Shown in pieces: positions 16,647 through 25,060 of a stretch of 64,000 nucleotides of DNA (position 1 is the first letter of the stretch; each line of letters opens with the position of its first letter). The notes under the pieces were generated by a model that was given only the letters and a program-made list of their open reading frames with translations, made no database searches and had not been told where the DNA came from. Position numbers and translations under genes: made by a program. Origin of the DNA: Streptomyces sp. S4.7 (GTDB lineage: Bacteria; Actinomycetota; Actinomycetes; Streptomycetales; Streptomycetaceae); contig NZ_CP048397.1 in the NCBI RefSeq assembly GCF_010384365.1, positions 6,820,001 to 6,884,000 on the forward strand. Direction: 5' to 3'.

Positions 16647-17516
16647 TCATGAAGTACGGCGTGACCTCGCCGCTCGGCCACCGGCCCCGAGCAGGCCCGT
16701 CGCCGAGAACTCCGAGCGGGTCAGTTCCCTGCGCGCGATCCGGGAGACAAGGGTCGGCAGGCCGGCGCGTACCGCCTGTACGCCCCGAAGCCAGCCCGGC
16801 ACGTACACGGAGGACGACCGACGCTCGACCGCGTCCACCAGACGCACCGCTACATGCTCGGCCGGGTAGACCTTCCGGGCGGGCGACGGCATGTGCGCGC
16901 GGAGTTCGCGGAGCACGGCCTGCTGCTCGGCGTCGCGGATCATGTCCGTGTCGGTCCAGTTCAGATAAGCGGTGCCCACCGCGACGCCCCGGGGGGCGAG
17001 TTCCGGGCGCAGGGCCTGGGAGAAGGACTCCACGCCCGCCTTCGACGCGCAGTAGGCGCTCATCATCGGCGCGGCGCCGATGGACGCCAACGAGGCGACC
17101 TGGAGGTAGTAACCGCGCGTGTGGAGCAACTGGGGCAGGAAAACCGCCGCGCTGATCGCGCTGCCCACCAGGTTGACCTCGACGACGCGCCGCCAGCTCA
17201 CGAGATCGGTGCCGATGAACGGGCCGCCCTCGGCCACCCCCGCGTTCGCGACGACGACCGACGCGGCCCCCAGACGGTCGCGCACCTCATCGGCGACACG
17301 GGCCATCGCCTCATCGTCGGTGACGTCCACATGCCAGTGGTACGACTCCGTGGGCAGCTCGTGGGCCAACCGGGCGAGTGATTCCACCTCAAGGCCGATC
17401 AGAGCCACCGAGGCGCCCCGGTTGGCGAGCTGTCTGGCGACAGCTGCCCCCACACCGCGCGCGGCACCGGTCACCACAGCCGTACGGCCGCGCAGAACGT
17501 GCTTCCGATCGGTCAC
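16647..17516 (-). CDS. Short-chain dehydrogenase/reductase (classical SDR)
   Basis: A 289-residue SDR. The cofactor motif is TGAARGVGAAVA (about residues 15-26), DVTDDEA binds the adenine side, NAGVAEGG is the NAG strand, and SAYCASKAGVESF carries the catalytic Y-x-x-x-K. A conserved ANRGASVALIGLEVESL suggests NADP(H) or NAD(H) cannot be separated by eye. GTG 17516 is the start: AAGGAG lies six bases before it, and translation then begins directly before the Rossmann fold; the frame stays open 33 codons upstream without a ribosome-binding site. The C-terminal 60 residues (RSSSVYVPGWLRGVQAVRAG) resemble SDRs that act at membranes. Substrate unknown. Confidence 0.88.
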   Translation of the reverse strand: MTDRKHVLRGRTAVVTGAARGVGAAVARQLANRGASVALIGLEVESLARLAHELPTESYHWHVDVTDDEAMARVADEVRDRLGAASVVVANAGVAEGGPFIGTDLVSWRRVVEVNLVGSAISAAVFLPQLLHTRGYYLQVASLASIGAAPMMSAYCASKAGVESFSQALRPELAPRGVAVGTAYLNWTDTDMIRDAEQQAVLRELRAHMPSPARKVYPAEHVAVRLVDAVERRSSSVYVPGWLRGVQAVRAGLPTLVSRIARRELTRSEFSATGLLGAGGRAARSRRTS

Positions 17517-17615
17517 GAGGACTCCTTCGGGCGGGGCGGTGACGCAGGGGAACCCCGTGCGCCGGTCACTCCCGTTCCATGGTGGCAGGCGGTGCCGCGT
17601 GCTGCGTCCGGGCAA

Positions 17616-17643
17616 CGGCGCCCCGGTCGCGACCGGGGCGCCG
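17616..17643. terminator. Perfect GC-rich palindrome (hairpin)
   Basis: A perfect inverted repeat with arms of 12 bases, CGGCGCCCCGGT and ACCGGGGCGCCG, around CGCG. It lies between the SDR start and the IS110 remnant. It could be a terminator for the transposase or a structure belonging to the insertion sequence end; position alone cannot decide. Confidence 0.5.
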
Positions 17644-17741
17644 CTCGGGCATCTGGCGGAGCATGCCGCGAATTCTCTGGCGGGGTGCCTCTATGTCGTT
17701 CGTCAATCCCGCGCTGCCGGTTTCGGGGGTGTTGGTCTCTT

Positions 17742-18830
17742 TCATGCGGCGAGGGTGACGGTGGGTGTTCGGGGCTCGTAGAAGGTGCCGTCGCGGAGCA
17801 TGGCGAACAGGACGCTGATGCGTTGGCGGGCGAGGCGGAGAAGGGCTTGGGTGTGGGTTTTGCCGCGGGCTCGTTGCTTGTCGTAGTAGGCGCGGGAGGC
17901 GGGATCGGCGTTCATGCAGGCGAAGGCGGACAGGAACATGGCCCGCTTCAGCTGCCGGTTTCCGCCTCGGGGGGCGTGTTCGCCATGGATCGAGGTTCCC
18001 GAGGACTTCGTCGCCGGGGCCAGGCCGGCGTAGGAGGCGAGGTGGGCGGCGGTGGGGAAGTTGGTGCCGTCGCCGATGGTGGTCAGCAGGACTGCTGCGG
18101 TCCTGACGCCGACGCCGGGCATCGAGGTCAGGACCTGGGAAAGAGGGTGGGCCTCCAGCAGGGTGCTGATCTGTGTTTCCAGGGCCCGGCGCTGTTCGTG
18201 GACGGCGGCGAGCGAGCGGGCCGGGGACGGGACCACGATGTCGAGGGTGCCGGTGCCGGGAACGGTGACGGTCTGTTCGTCCAGGGCGTCGAAGACGTCG
18301 TCGATCAGCCGGGCGGCCATGCGCGGGGCTTTGGGCCGGATGAGCTCGATGAGTCTGCGTCGGCCGGCTTTGCGCAGGGCGGCCGGGGACCCATAGCGCT
18401 CCAGGAGCCAGGTGACGGCCTGGTGATCGAGGCGGGGGCCCGAAACGCGTTCCAGGCTGGGGTGGAACTGGGTGAGCAGGCCGCGTATGCGGTTGCTGGT
18501 GCGGGTGGCCTCGGCGGCGAGGTCTTGGTCGAAGCCGGTCAGGACGGTGAGCTCGGCGGTGATCTCGTCGGCAAGTTCGAGCGAGCGCAGGGTGTGGGGC
18601 AGGGTGCGGGCGGCGTCCGCGATCACGGCCGCGTCCTTGGCGTCGGTCTTCGCCTCGCCGGGGTAGAGGTCGGCGATCCGGCGCATCGCGAGTCCTGGCA
18701 GGTAGGCGACCTTGCAGCCGGTGTCCCGGGCGACGGCCAGGGGCAGGGCGCCGATGGAGGCGGGCTGGTCCACGATCACCAGCACCGTGCCGAACTTCGC
18801 GGCCAGCTTCTCGAAGACGGCCCGCAGTTC
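17742..18830 (-). mobile_element. IS110-family element with a 5'-truncated transposase
   Basis: The transposase begins in mid-protein at ELRAVFEKLAAKFG and then has VDQPASIGALPLAVARDTG, KTDAKDAAVIADAART (the D-x-x-D of the DEDD RuvC-like domain), and the C-terminal SMPGVGVRTAAVLL, SYAGLAPATKSSGTS and GGNRQLKRAMFLSAFA with the conserved serine region. About the first 40-45 residues, including the opening G-L-D-V-G-K with the first catalytic aspartate, are missing; similarity starts exactly at about 18830. Upstream of that the frame continues by chance into antisense of terC. The left end of the element, where IS110-group bridge RNA is encoded, is therefore lost. The element is inactive. Its right end is not marked by inverted repeats, as usual for the family. 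Confidence 0.85.
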
Positions 18831-18933
18831 TAGGGGTCGCGGACCGGCCGGGGACGACGGCGCACGGGACGATGCGTACGACGGCGCACGGGTGATGCGC
18901 AGGATGGCGCGTACGGCGACGGCCGGGCACGCG

Positions 18934-18966
18934 CCAGGCCCTGTCCGACGAGCGGACAGGGCCTGG
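18934..18966 (-). terminator. Terminator of the TerC gene
   Basis: CCAGGCCCTGTCCG (18934-18947) pairs with CGGACAGGGCCTGG (18953-18966): 14 base pairs, five-base loop, 17 bases beyond the stop of the minus-strand TerC gene. Confidence 0.8.
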
Positions 18967-18982
18967 TCGGTGATGCGCGGGC

Positions 18983-20014
18983 TCAGCCCTGGGCGTCCGT
19001 CTTCTCGGCCGCCTCCGGCTCGTCCGCCCCGGTCTTCGCCGCCTCCTGCTCGGCGGCTTCCCGCTCCGCGATCTTCTTCGAGGCCGCCAGGCTGGTGATC
19101 GTCGTGATGATCAGCACGCCGCAGATGACGCTCAGCGAGACGGGGAGGGAGATCTCCGGCACGTGCAGGCTCGTCGTCTCGTGGATGCCGTGCAGGACCA
19201 GCTTCACGCCGATGAAGGCGAGGATGACCGACAGCCCGTAACTGAGGTGGACCAGCTTCTTCAGCAGGCCGACGATCAGGAAGTACAGCTGCCTCAGGCC
19301 CATCAGCGCGAACGCGTTGGCCGTGAAGACGATGTACGGGTCCTGGGTGAGGCCGAAGATCGCGGGGATCGAGTCCACCGCGAAGAGCACGTCGGTGATG
19401 CCGATCGCCAGCATGACGATCAGCATCGGGGTGGCCAGCCGCTTGCCGTTCTCGCGGATGACCATCTTCGTGCCGTGCCACTTGTCGGTGGAGGGCAGCC
19501 GCCGTTCGACGGCCTTCATCAGGCGGCCCTCCTCCCAGTCCTCGTCGTCCTCGCCGGCCCGCGCCTCCTGGATGAGCTTCCAGGCGGTGTAGATGAGGAA
19601 GGCGCCGAAGATGTAGAAGACCCAGGCGAAGGAGTTGATCGCGGCAGCGCCCGCCGCGATGAAGACGGCGCGCAGCACCAGCGCGATCAGCACGCCGATC
19701 ATCAGCACGCGCTGCTGGTAGATCGTGGGGACCGCGAACTTCGCCATGATCAGCACGAAGACGAAGAGATTGTCGACGCTGAGCGACTTCTCCGTGACGT
19801 AGCCCGCGAAGAACTCGCCGGACGCCTGTCCGCTGCCCCAGATCGCCAGGCCGGTGCCGAAGAGTACGGCGAGAACGATCCAGACGATCGTCCAGACGCC
19901 CGCTTCCTTGATCGAGACTTCGTGCGGCTTCCGGCCGCCAATGAAGAAGTCGGCCGTGATGAGTGCGCACAAGCCCACAATCGTGAGCACCCACATGGTC
20001 GTTGAGACGTCCAA
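18983..20014 (-). CDS. TerC-family integral membrane protein
   Basis: A 343-residue polytopic membrane protein with about eight hydrophobic segments. The sequence EKSLSVDNLFVFVLIM and later TDVLFAVDSIPAIFGLTQDP are the two signature motifs of TerC/Alx proteins (E-x-S-x-x-x-D-N and D-x-x-F-A-x-D-S-x-P); their acidic residues bind metal ions. Recent work on the family supports manganese export and metallation of secreted proteins; older annotation links it to tellurite. The start TTG 20014 follows GGGAGG by nine bases; an ATG six codons later is an alternative. The C-terminal tail is glutamate/lysine/alanine-rich and probably cytosolic. A terminator follows. No manganese riboswitch is visible upstream, unlike at the GDT1 gene at 25694. 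Confidence 0.9.
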   Translation of the reverse strand: MDVSTTMWVLTIVGLCALITADFFIGGRKPHEVSIKEAGVWTIVWIVLAVLFGTGLAIWGSGQASGEFFAGYVTEKSLSVDNLFVFVLIMAKFAVPTIYQQRVLMIGVLIALVLRAVFIAAGAAAINSFAWVFYIFGAFLIYTAWKLIQEARAGEDDEDWEEGRLMKAVERRLPSTDKWHGTKMVIRENGKRLATPMLIVMLAIGITDVLFAVDSIPAIFGLTQDPYIVFTANAFALMGLRQLYFLIVGLLKKLVHLSYGLSVILAFIGVKLVLHGIHETTSLHVPEISLPVSLSVICGVLIITTITSLAASKKIAEREAAEQEAAKTGADEPEAAEKTDAQG

Positions 20015-20158
20015 CCCCGGTCCCTCCCTATGTTCTGAAGGGCCAACGGTACAAGGATGGCCAAGAAATGGTAAAGAGAAGGTCTAAAATCCCTGGTCGT
20101 GGCGGTCCTCACACGTCTCGGCAAGCCCCCGCCACGGGGGCTGCCGATGCGCCCGGAT

Positions 20159-21484
20159 TCATCGTTTCGGTGTCCCGCGGCCCAGGGCCGGCCGGGGCAC
20201 GAGACGCAGCAGGCTGTGCAGGACGGCGTCGATCGCGTCGTGGCCCGGTTCGTCGGCGACCTCGGTCAGCAGCCGCGCGAGCGAACGGACCAGGACGGGG
20301 GAGGACATGACACGGCGGTGCAGGACGGGCCGGTAGCCGTACCGTCCGAGGACGAGGTCGGCGGCCCGGTTCCCCAGCCGGTAGTAGCGCCCCCAGAGGC
20401 GGTTGATCTCCTTCGGGTACTGCCGCAGCGCCTCCTCCCGCCCCGGCCCGCTCGGGCGCAGCAGGGCGAGGACGACGGCTTCGGCGGCGGCCTCGCCGGC
20501 CTCCATGGCCTGTGCGACACCCTCGCCGCTCCAGGGGCTGATCATGCCCGCGCTGTCGCCGACCAGCAGCAGACCGCGGCTGTACTGAGGCCGCCGGTTG
20601 AAGCCCATCGGCAGTGCCGCGCTCCGCAAGGGTGAATCGGCGTTCTCCTCACTCAGCCCCCACTCCTTCGGCAGGCGCGCGAGCCACTGATCCATGGTGG
20701 TCCGCAGATCGACCGCTCCGTGGCGGCGGTGGGGCAGGGACCCCAGGCCGACGTTGACCCGGCCATCACCCAGGGGGAAGATCCATCCGTATCCGGGCAG
20801 GTCACGGCCGGTGCGGGAACAGCGCAGATCGGCCCAGAGCTCAAGGTAGGGGTCGTGGGTACGGGAGGGGCTGCGGTAGTAGCGGCGGGCCGCGGTGGCG
20901 ATCGGGCGGGTCGGGTCGCGGTCCAGGCCCATGGCGAGGGCCGTCCTGGCGGAGGCACCGTCGGCGGCGATGACGACCGGCGCGCGGTACGTCCTCGGCT
21001 GCTTGTCGGCGCCCGCGACGGCCGTCACGCCGATGATCCGTCCGGCGCGGTCCGTCAGGGGTCCGGTGGCTCTCACCTCCGCGCGCAGCCGTGCCCCGGC
21101 CTCGCAGGCGTGGCGGACCAGGATGTCGTCGAAGTCGTAACGGCTGCGGGTGAGTCCGAAGTCGGGGTGACCGCCGAGACGGGGCCAGTCGATGTGCACC
21201 TGCCGGCCCTCGCACATCCAGCGCATCCCCCGTGTGCGCGTCCAGCCGGGGGCGTCGATGTCGACGCCCATGCGTACGAGCTGCCGCACGCCGCGCGGTG
21301 TGAGGCCGTCGCCGCAGACCTTCTCCCGGGGGAACGTGCCCTTCTCCAGCAGCAGGACATCGACGCCCGCTCGTGCCAGATACATGGCGGCGGTCGCGCC
21401 GGCGGGCCCCGCGCCCACCACGATCACTCGCGCCTCTTCGTCACCGGTGACCGCGTCCGGCCGCCGCGGGTCTGTACTGGGCAC
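20159..21484 (-). CDS. Geranylgeranyl reductase-family FAD-dependent oxidoreductase
   Basis: A 441-residue flavoprotein. VIVVGAGPAGATAAMYLARA is the N-terminal dinucleotide fold; GTFPREKVCGDGLTPRGV is the family motif (P-R-x-K-x-C-G-D-G-x-x-P); GLLLVGDSAGMISPWSGEG with AQAMEAGEAAAE is the second FAD-binding motif (G-D-A/S-A-G). This family reduces isoprenoid double bonds, for example in the menaquinone side chain (MenJ) or archaeal lipids. GTG 21484 has AGGAGGC five bases upstream. The gene stands alone. Menaquinone-side-chain reduction is the most likely role for an actinobacterial copy, but paralogues occur in terpenoid pathways, so this is inference. Confidence 0.88.
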   Translation of the reverse strand: MPSTDPRRPDAVTGDEEARVIVVGAGPAGATAAMYLARAGVDVLLLEKGTFPREKVCGDGLTPRGVRQLVRMGVDIDAPGWTRTRGMRWMCEGRQVHIDWPRLGGHPDFGLTRSRYDFDDILVRHACEAGARLRAEVRATGPLTDRAGRIIGVTAVAGADKQPRTYRAPVVIAADGASARTALAMGLDRDPTRPIATAARRYYRSPSRTHDPYLELWADLRCSRTGRDLPGYGWIFPLGDGRVNVGLGSLPHRRHGAVDLRTTMDQWLARLPKEWGLSEENADSPLRSAALPMGFNRRPQYSRGLLLVGDSAGMISPWSGEGVAQAMEAGEAAAEAVVLALLRPSGPGREEALRQYPKEINRLWGRYYRLGNRAADLVLGRYGYRPVLHRRVMSSPVLVRSLARLLTEVADEPGHDAIDAVLHSLLRLVPRPALGRGTPKR

Positions 21485-21717
21485 GTACGCCTCCTGGAAT
21501 CGTCGGCTGACCGTGTCCGCACCGTGCTGCGCGAGCTTCCGCGGCTTCGTCGCGGGTACAGCTGGTCACGTCCAATGGGACGGAGTTACCCAATTCGCAG
21601 TCCGCGCAGTCCCTCCGGTCACGGCGCGCGGTGGACTCCGTCGGCTTCCGGGCTTCGGAACGGAGCCGTCACGCGGCCTTCGTCGGGACGCGGTCCGGCT
21701 CGGTGGGTGACACGGAT

Positions 21718-21753
21718 CGGCGCCCCTGCGGACCGTTGGCCGCAGGGGCGCCG
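21718..21753 (-). terminator. Terminator belonging to the LAxTG surface-protein pseudogene
   Basis: CGGCGCCCCTGCGG pairs with CCGCAGGGGCGCCG (14 base pairs, eight-base loop). It lies 16 bases beyond the position 21769 where the original, unshifted reading frame of the surface protein would stop, which supports that stop as ancestral. Confidence 0.75.
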
Positions 21754-21768
21754 ATGTCACCGTCGGAG

Positions 21769-22752
21769 TCAGCCGGGGGTCTGGGCCCGGCGGCGGCGTA
21801 CGACGAGGACGATGCCCGTACCCGCGACCACCGCCGCGGCGGCAGCGCCCGCGCGATCGGCAGCGTCGAGGAGGAGCCGGTGCTGGCCAGGTCGCCGCCG
21901 GCCGTGGCCGACTCGCTGCCGCCGGTCGATGAGGAGCCGGAACCGCCGGTCGACGAGGAGCCGCCGTCCGAGCCGCCGCTGCCACCGGTCGAGCCACTGG
22001 AGCCGCCGGTCGAGCCGCCGCCGGTGGATCCGCCCGATCCGGACGTCCCACCGCCCGTCACGTCCAGCGTGATGGTGGCCGTGTCGTTGGTCTTGTCGGG
22101 GTCGAACGGCCGCGCCTCACCGCTCAGCGCCACCGAACCCCTGGCGCCCGCCACCCGCTTGTCGATCTTCAGCTCGAAGGTGTAGGTCTCGCCCCCGCCC
22201 TCGTCGACCCACCGCTGGCTGGTGCCGCAGTCGTACGTCTTCCCCTTGGGCTCGCAGAACCCGTGGGGCTTGACGACCGACGTTCCGGCGGGCGGCGTGA
22301 TGAGGACGCCGACGAGCGGGTCACCCTCCCTCGTCAGCACCCAGCCGGGACCGGCGTTGGTGAACTTCACCTTCAGGGTGACCGTTTCACCGACGCGCCC
22401 CGCCAACTCGTCGCCCGTCACCCGGTAGTCGGCCGTGTTGACGGAGGTGACCGTAACGTCGACGGCGCTCTCGGTGCCCTCGTCCCCGTCCTGACGCTCC
22501 ACCAGCTTCACCGCGGGCGCGGTCCCGGCGACCGGCGGCGTGGCGTTCTCGTCCAGCTCCGGATCGGTGCCGCCGACGTACACACGCAGGTCGTCGTGGA
22601 GCGCGTGGTCCAGCGCTTTGATCGCGAGAGCCTTCTCGGGCGCGTAGACGACACCGGGCTCCACCTTCTGGTCGAACTCGCACACGACGTTCGACTTCTC
22701 GGTCATCTCGTCGTAGGACGGGGCCTGGTGGGCCTCGCAGTTGGACGGGATC
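21769..22752 (-). pseudogene. Cell-surface protein with LAxTG sortase signal, 5'-truncated and frameshifted
   Basis: From 22752 leftwards the frame reads IPSNCEAHQAPSYDEMTEKS and then a DUF11-like extracellular domain (GETVTLKVKFTNAGPGWVLT, TKTNDTATITLDVTGG-type endings), a long Gly/Ser/Thr linker, and LASTGSSSTLPIA. LASTG fits the LAxTG motif recognised by class E sortases of Streptomyces. In the same frame the expected membrane helix is absent; shifting frame near 21850 restores AAAAAVVAGTGIVLVVRRRR and a stop at 21769, i.e. hydrophobic segment plus basic tail. So a frameshift destroyed the cell-wall anchor. The N-terminus and signal peptide are also missing: coding sequence begins abruptly at the junction with the oxidase remnant. 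Without shift the frame runs on to 21669. Confidence 0.75.
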
Positions 22753-22753
22753 G

Positions 22754-22945
22754 TTGTACCGCGCGCTCAGCCGCCGGCTGCGTACCGACGCCGCGTACGT
22801 CAACTTCCCCGACCCGGATCTGCGGGACTGGCAGCACGCCTACTACGGTGCCAACTACGAGCGCCTGGTGGCGGTCAAGCGACGGTACAACCCGGCGGGC
22901 CTGTTCCGGTACGCGCAGTCCGTCGGCAGCCCCGGGCGCCGCTGA
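22754..22945 (+). pseudogene. C-terminal remnant of a BBE-domain FAD-linked oxidase
   Basis: The frame gives YRALSRRLRTDAAYVNFPDP followed by DLRDWQHAYYGANYERLVAV and KRRYNPAGLFRYAQSV. This is the berberine-bridge C-terminal domain: the YVNFPDxDL strand, the W-x-x-x-YYGxNYxRL helix and the K-x-x-YDPxxxFR motif. The FAD-binding domain with its histidine/cysteine attachment sites, more than 350 residues, is missing. The 5' break coincides with that of the oppositely oriented surface-protein gene. The stop overlaps the ATG of the methyltransferase (TGATG). Confidence 0.85.
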
Positions 22946-23796
22946 TGTCCGGACCGACCCCGCCCGACGACGCGGGCGCCGCGAACCCCTGGCAGCGGTT
23001 CGACGATCTGTACGCCGACCGGCCGCCGTGGGAGATCGGGCGCCCGCAGCAGGTGTTCCTCGATCTCGCGCGGTCCGGCGCCATCCGGGGGCGGGTGCTG
23101 GACGTCGGCTGCGGGACCGGGGAACAGGTGCTCATGTGCGCCGGCCTCGGCCTCGACGCCACCGGCGTGGACCTGGCGGCCACCGCGCTGCGGGCCGCCG
23201 AGGAGAAGGCACGCCGACGCGGCCTGTCCGCACGGTTCCTCCACCACGACGCGCGCGAGGTGGCCGGTCTGGGGGAGCGGTTCGACACGGTGCTGGACAG
23301 CGGGCTGTTCCACATGCTCGACCCCGACGACCGCGCCGCCTTCGCGAGCGGCCTGCGGGCGGTGCTGCGCCCCGGAGGCCGCTACTTCATGATCTGCTTC
23401 AGCGACCGGGAGCCCGTGACACCCGGCGCCAGTGGTCCGCACCGGCTGACCCGGGACGACATCACGGCCGCGTTCGCCGGAGCGCTGCGGATCGACTCGA
23501 TCGAACCGGCCACGATCGAGATCATCTCGGACCCGGCGGGCATCCGCGCCTGGTCCGTCGCCATGACGGCGGACCGGGTGACGGCGGAGGACCGGGGGAT
23601 TCTGGCCGGGGCCGCGTGGCGACCCGGCTGCCGGCCCAGGACCTGGACCGGGCGCGGCGTTTCTACTCCGAGCGGCTCGGTCTGGAGCCCGTCGACGAAC
23701 GCCCCGGTGGCCTGCTGTACCGGTGCGGGGGCACGGAGTTCGTGCTGTTCCGGTCGACGGGGGCCTCGCCCGGCACGTTCACGCAGATGGCGTTGA
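22945..23796 (+). CDS. Class I SAM-dependent methyltransferase with an abnormal C-terminal extension
   Basis: The N-terminal 205 residues form a small-molecule methyltransferase: WQRFDDLYADRPPWEIGRPQ, motif I VLDVGCGTGEQVLMCA, post-motif DATGVDLAATAL, VLDSGLFHMLDPDDR and LRPGGRYFMICFSDREP, matching the thiopurine-methyltransferase-like group of actinobacteria. Homologues end soon after a segment like IRAWSVAMT (here near 23570). In this copy no stop follows; the frame continues for about 75 arginine/serine-rich residues that overlap the next gene in another frame to 23796. A frameshift or small deletion fusing the 3' end to the VOC gene is likely. ATG 22945 overlaps the oxidase remnant's stop. 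The core may still be functional. Confidence 0.75.
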   Translation: MSGPTPPDDAGAANPWQRFDDLYADRPPWEIGRPQQVFLDLARSGAIRGRVLDVGCGTGEQVLMCAGLGLDATGVDLAATALRAAEEKARRRGLSARFLHHDAREVAGLGERFDTVLDSGLFHMLDPDDRAAFASGLRAVLRPGGRYFMICFSDREPVTPGASGPHRLTRDDITAAFAGALRIDSIEPATIEIISDPAGIRAWSVAMTADRVTAEDRGILAGAAWRPGCRPRTWTGRGVSTPSGSVWSPSTNAPVACCTGAGARSSCCSGRRGPRPARSRRWR

Positions 23797-24002
23797 CGGT
23801 CGACGGCATCGAGAGCGTCGTGGCGGAGCTGAAGCGGCGCGGCGTGGTGTTCGAAGAGGTCGACGCACCCGGGTTCCGGACGAGGGACGGGATCGCCGAG
23901 ATCGAGGGGAACTACCCGAGCAAGGGTGCCCGGGGCGAGCGCGGCGTCTGGTTCCGTGACAGCGAGGGGAACATGCTGGGCATCGGGGAACCGGTCGTCT
24001 GA
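23616..24002 (+). CDS. VOC-superfamily (glyoxalase/bleomycin-resistance-like) protein
   Basis: A single-domain protein of 128 residues: VATRLPAQDLDRARRFYSER, LGLEPVDERPGG, FVLFRSTGASPGTFTQMALT, VAELKRRGVVFEE and FRDSEGNMLGIGEPV are successive elements of two beta-alpha-beta-beta-beta modules, ending with the D-x-x-GN-x-x-G motif near the metal site. The start GTG 23616 matches the beginning of homologues but has no ribosome-binding site and lies within the over-long methyltransferase frame, so translation may depend on that gene. VOC proteins isomerise, dioxygenate or bind small ligands through a divalent metal; the ligand here is unknown. The two-gene overlap of 181 bases is unusual and probably recent. 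Confidence 0.8.
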   Translation: MATRLPAQDLDRARRFYSERLGLEPVDERPGGLLYRCGGTEFVLFRSTGASPGTFTQMALTVDGIESVVAELKRRGVVFEEVDAPGFRTRDGIAEIEGNYPSKGARGERGVWFRDSEGNMLGIGEPVV

Positions 24003-24119
24003 GGCGTACGGCGGCGGTCGGGCCACCCGTGACCGCCGCTCGCTCGTGTCCACCGGTTACCTTCGCTCCTCCGGGTTCGTCATCAGTCATGACGGAACTC
24101 GCCTGAGGAAGGTGACAAC

Positions 24120-25001
24120 ATGAGCGGACCAGCCCCGGACGAAGCCCTGGCGGGAGCCTTCGAGGAGCAGCGCGGGCGCCTGGTGGCGGTGGCGTACCGG
24201 ATGCTCGGATCGCGGGCGGACGCCGAGGACGCGGTCCAGGAGGCCTGGCTGAGGCTGGCACGCCAGGATCCGGCCTCGATCGACAACCTCGCCGGCTGGC
24301 TGACCACCGTGGTCGGCCGGGTCTGCATCGACGTGCTGCGCTCGCGGAAGGCCCGTCCCGAGGCGTCGTACGACGACCGGCTGCCCGAACTGGTGGTGAC
24401 CGAGGACTTCGGCGCAGCGCCCGAGGACGACGCGCTGCTCGCGGAATCGGTCGGCCTGGCACTGCTGGTGGTGCTCGGCACCCTCCGCCCCACCGAGCGG
24501 CTGGCGTTCGTGCTGCACGACATGTTCGCGGTGCCGTTCGAGGAGATCGGCCAGATCATCGGCAGGTCCACGGACGCCACGAAGATGCTCGCCAGCCGGG
24601 CCCGCAGGAAGGTGCAGGACACACCGCGTCCGACTGGGGAACGCCACCAGCAGCGGGCGGTCATCGACGCCTTCCTCGCGGCGGCGCGCGGCGGTGACTT
24701 CGAAGGACTGCTGCGGCTGCTCGACCCGGACGTGACGTGGCGCTCCTACTCCGCGCGTGGCGTGGTCGTCAGGCTGGGCGCGGCCGAGGTGGTCGGCAGG
24801 GCCCAGCTCGGGGCGCGTGCCGCGGTGACCGCACGCCCCGCCCTTGTCAACGGCGAGTCCGGGATCGTGGCGTGGGGACCGAACGGCAAGCTGCTGGGCG
24901 TGATGGCGTGCACCGTGGCCGACGGCCGGATCGTCGAGATCCTCTCCGTGAGCGACCCGGCCCGCCTCGCGGCCATGGACCTGCCGGCGCATCCCGGATA
25001 G
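24120..25001 (+). CDS. ECF sigma factor of the ECF41/SigJ type with C-terminal SnoaL-like domain
   Basis: Residues 10-80 form sigma region 2 (AFEEQRGRLVAVAYRMLGSR, EDAVQEAWLRLAR) and residues 110-165 region 4 (LRPTERLAFVLHDMFAVPFE followed by IGQIIGRSTDATKMLASRAR). After the linker a SnoaL/NTF2-like domain follows (VIDAFLAAARGGDFEGLLRL, LLDPDVTWRS, VADGRIVEILSVSDP), the hallmark of ECF41, in which this extension replaces an anti-sigma factor and modulates activity. ATG 24120 follows GAGGAAGG. ECF41 genes usually adjoin a carboxymuconolactone decarboxylase or oxidoreductase target; none is present, but a VOC gene precedes and a TetR gene follows. I could not find a convincing autoregulatory promoter by eye. 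Confidence 0.9.
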   Translation: MSGPAPDEALAGAFEEQRGRLVAVAYRMLGSRADAEDAVQEAWLRLARQDPASIDNLAGWLTTVVGRVCIDVLRSRKARPEASYDDRLPELVVTEDFGAAPEDDALLAESVGLALLVVLGTLRPTERLAFVLHDMFAVPFEEIGQIIGRSTDATKMLASRARRKVQDTPRPTGERHQQRAVIDAFLAAARGGDFEGLLRLLDPDVTWRSYSARGVVVRLGAAEVVGRAQLGARAAVTARPALVNGESGIVAWGPNGKLLGVMACTVADGRIVEILSVSDPARLAAMDLPAHPG

Positions 25002-25060
25002 CGGTCGTCCCGGACGGGACCTTGCGGACCAACCGGTACAGAAGAGATACCCTGTCTCCC

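Noticed and set aside
17742..19994. A 750-codon open frame combining transposase and another protein
   Set aside because: Only the part up to about 18830 is IS110 transposase; the rest is antisense to terC and a by-product of GC-rich codon bias.
20015..20120. A manganese riboswitch before the TerC gene
   Set aside because: The leader is A/T-rich but lacks GGGGAGTAG, ATACTC and GAGACC.
21890..22040. Short tandem repeats as a CRISPR or satellite
   Set aside because: The repeats encode the Gly/Ser/Thr linker of the surface protein; unit length and spacing are irregular.
24040..24119. An ECF41 autoregulatory promoter before the sigma factor gene
   Set aside because: TGTCCAC and CGTC are present but their spacing is too long for the known consensus.
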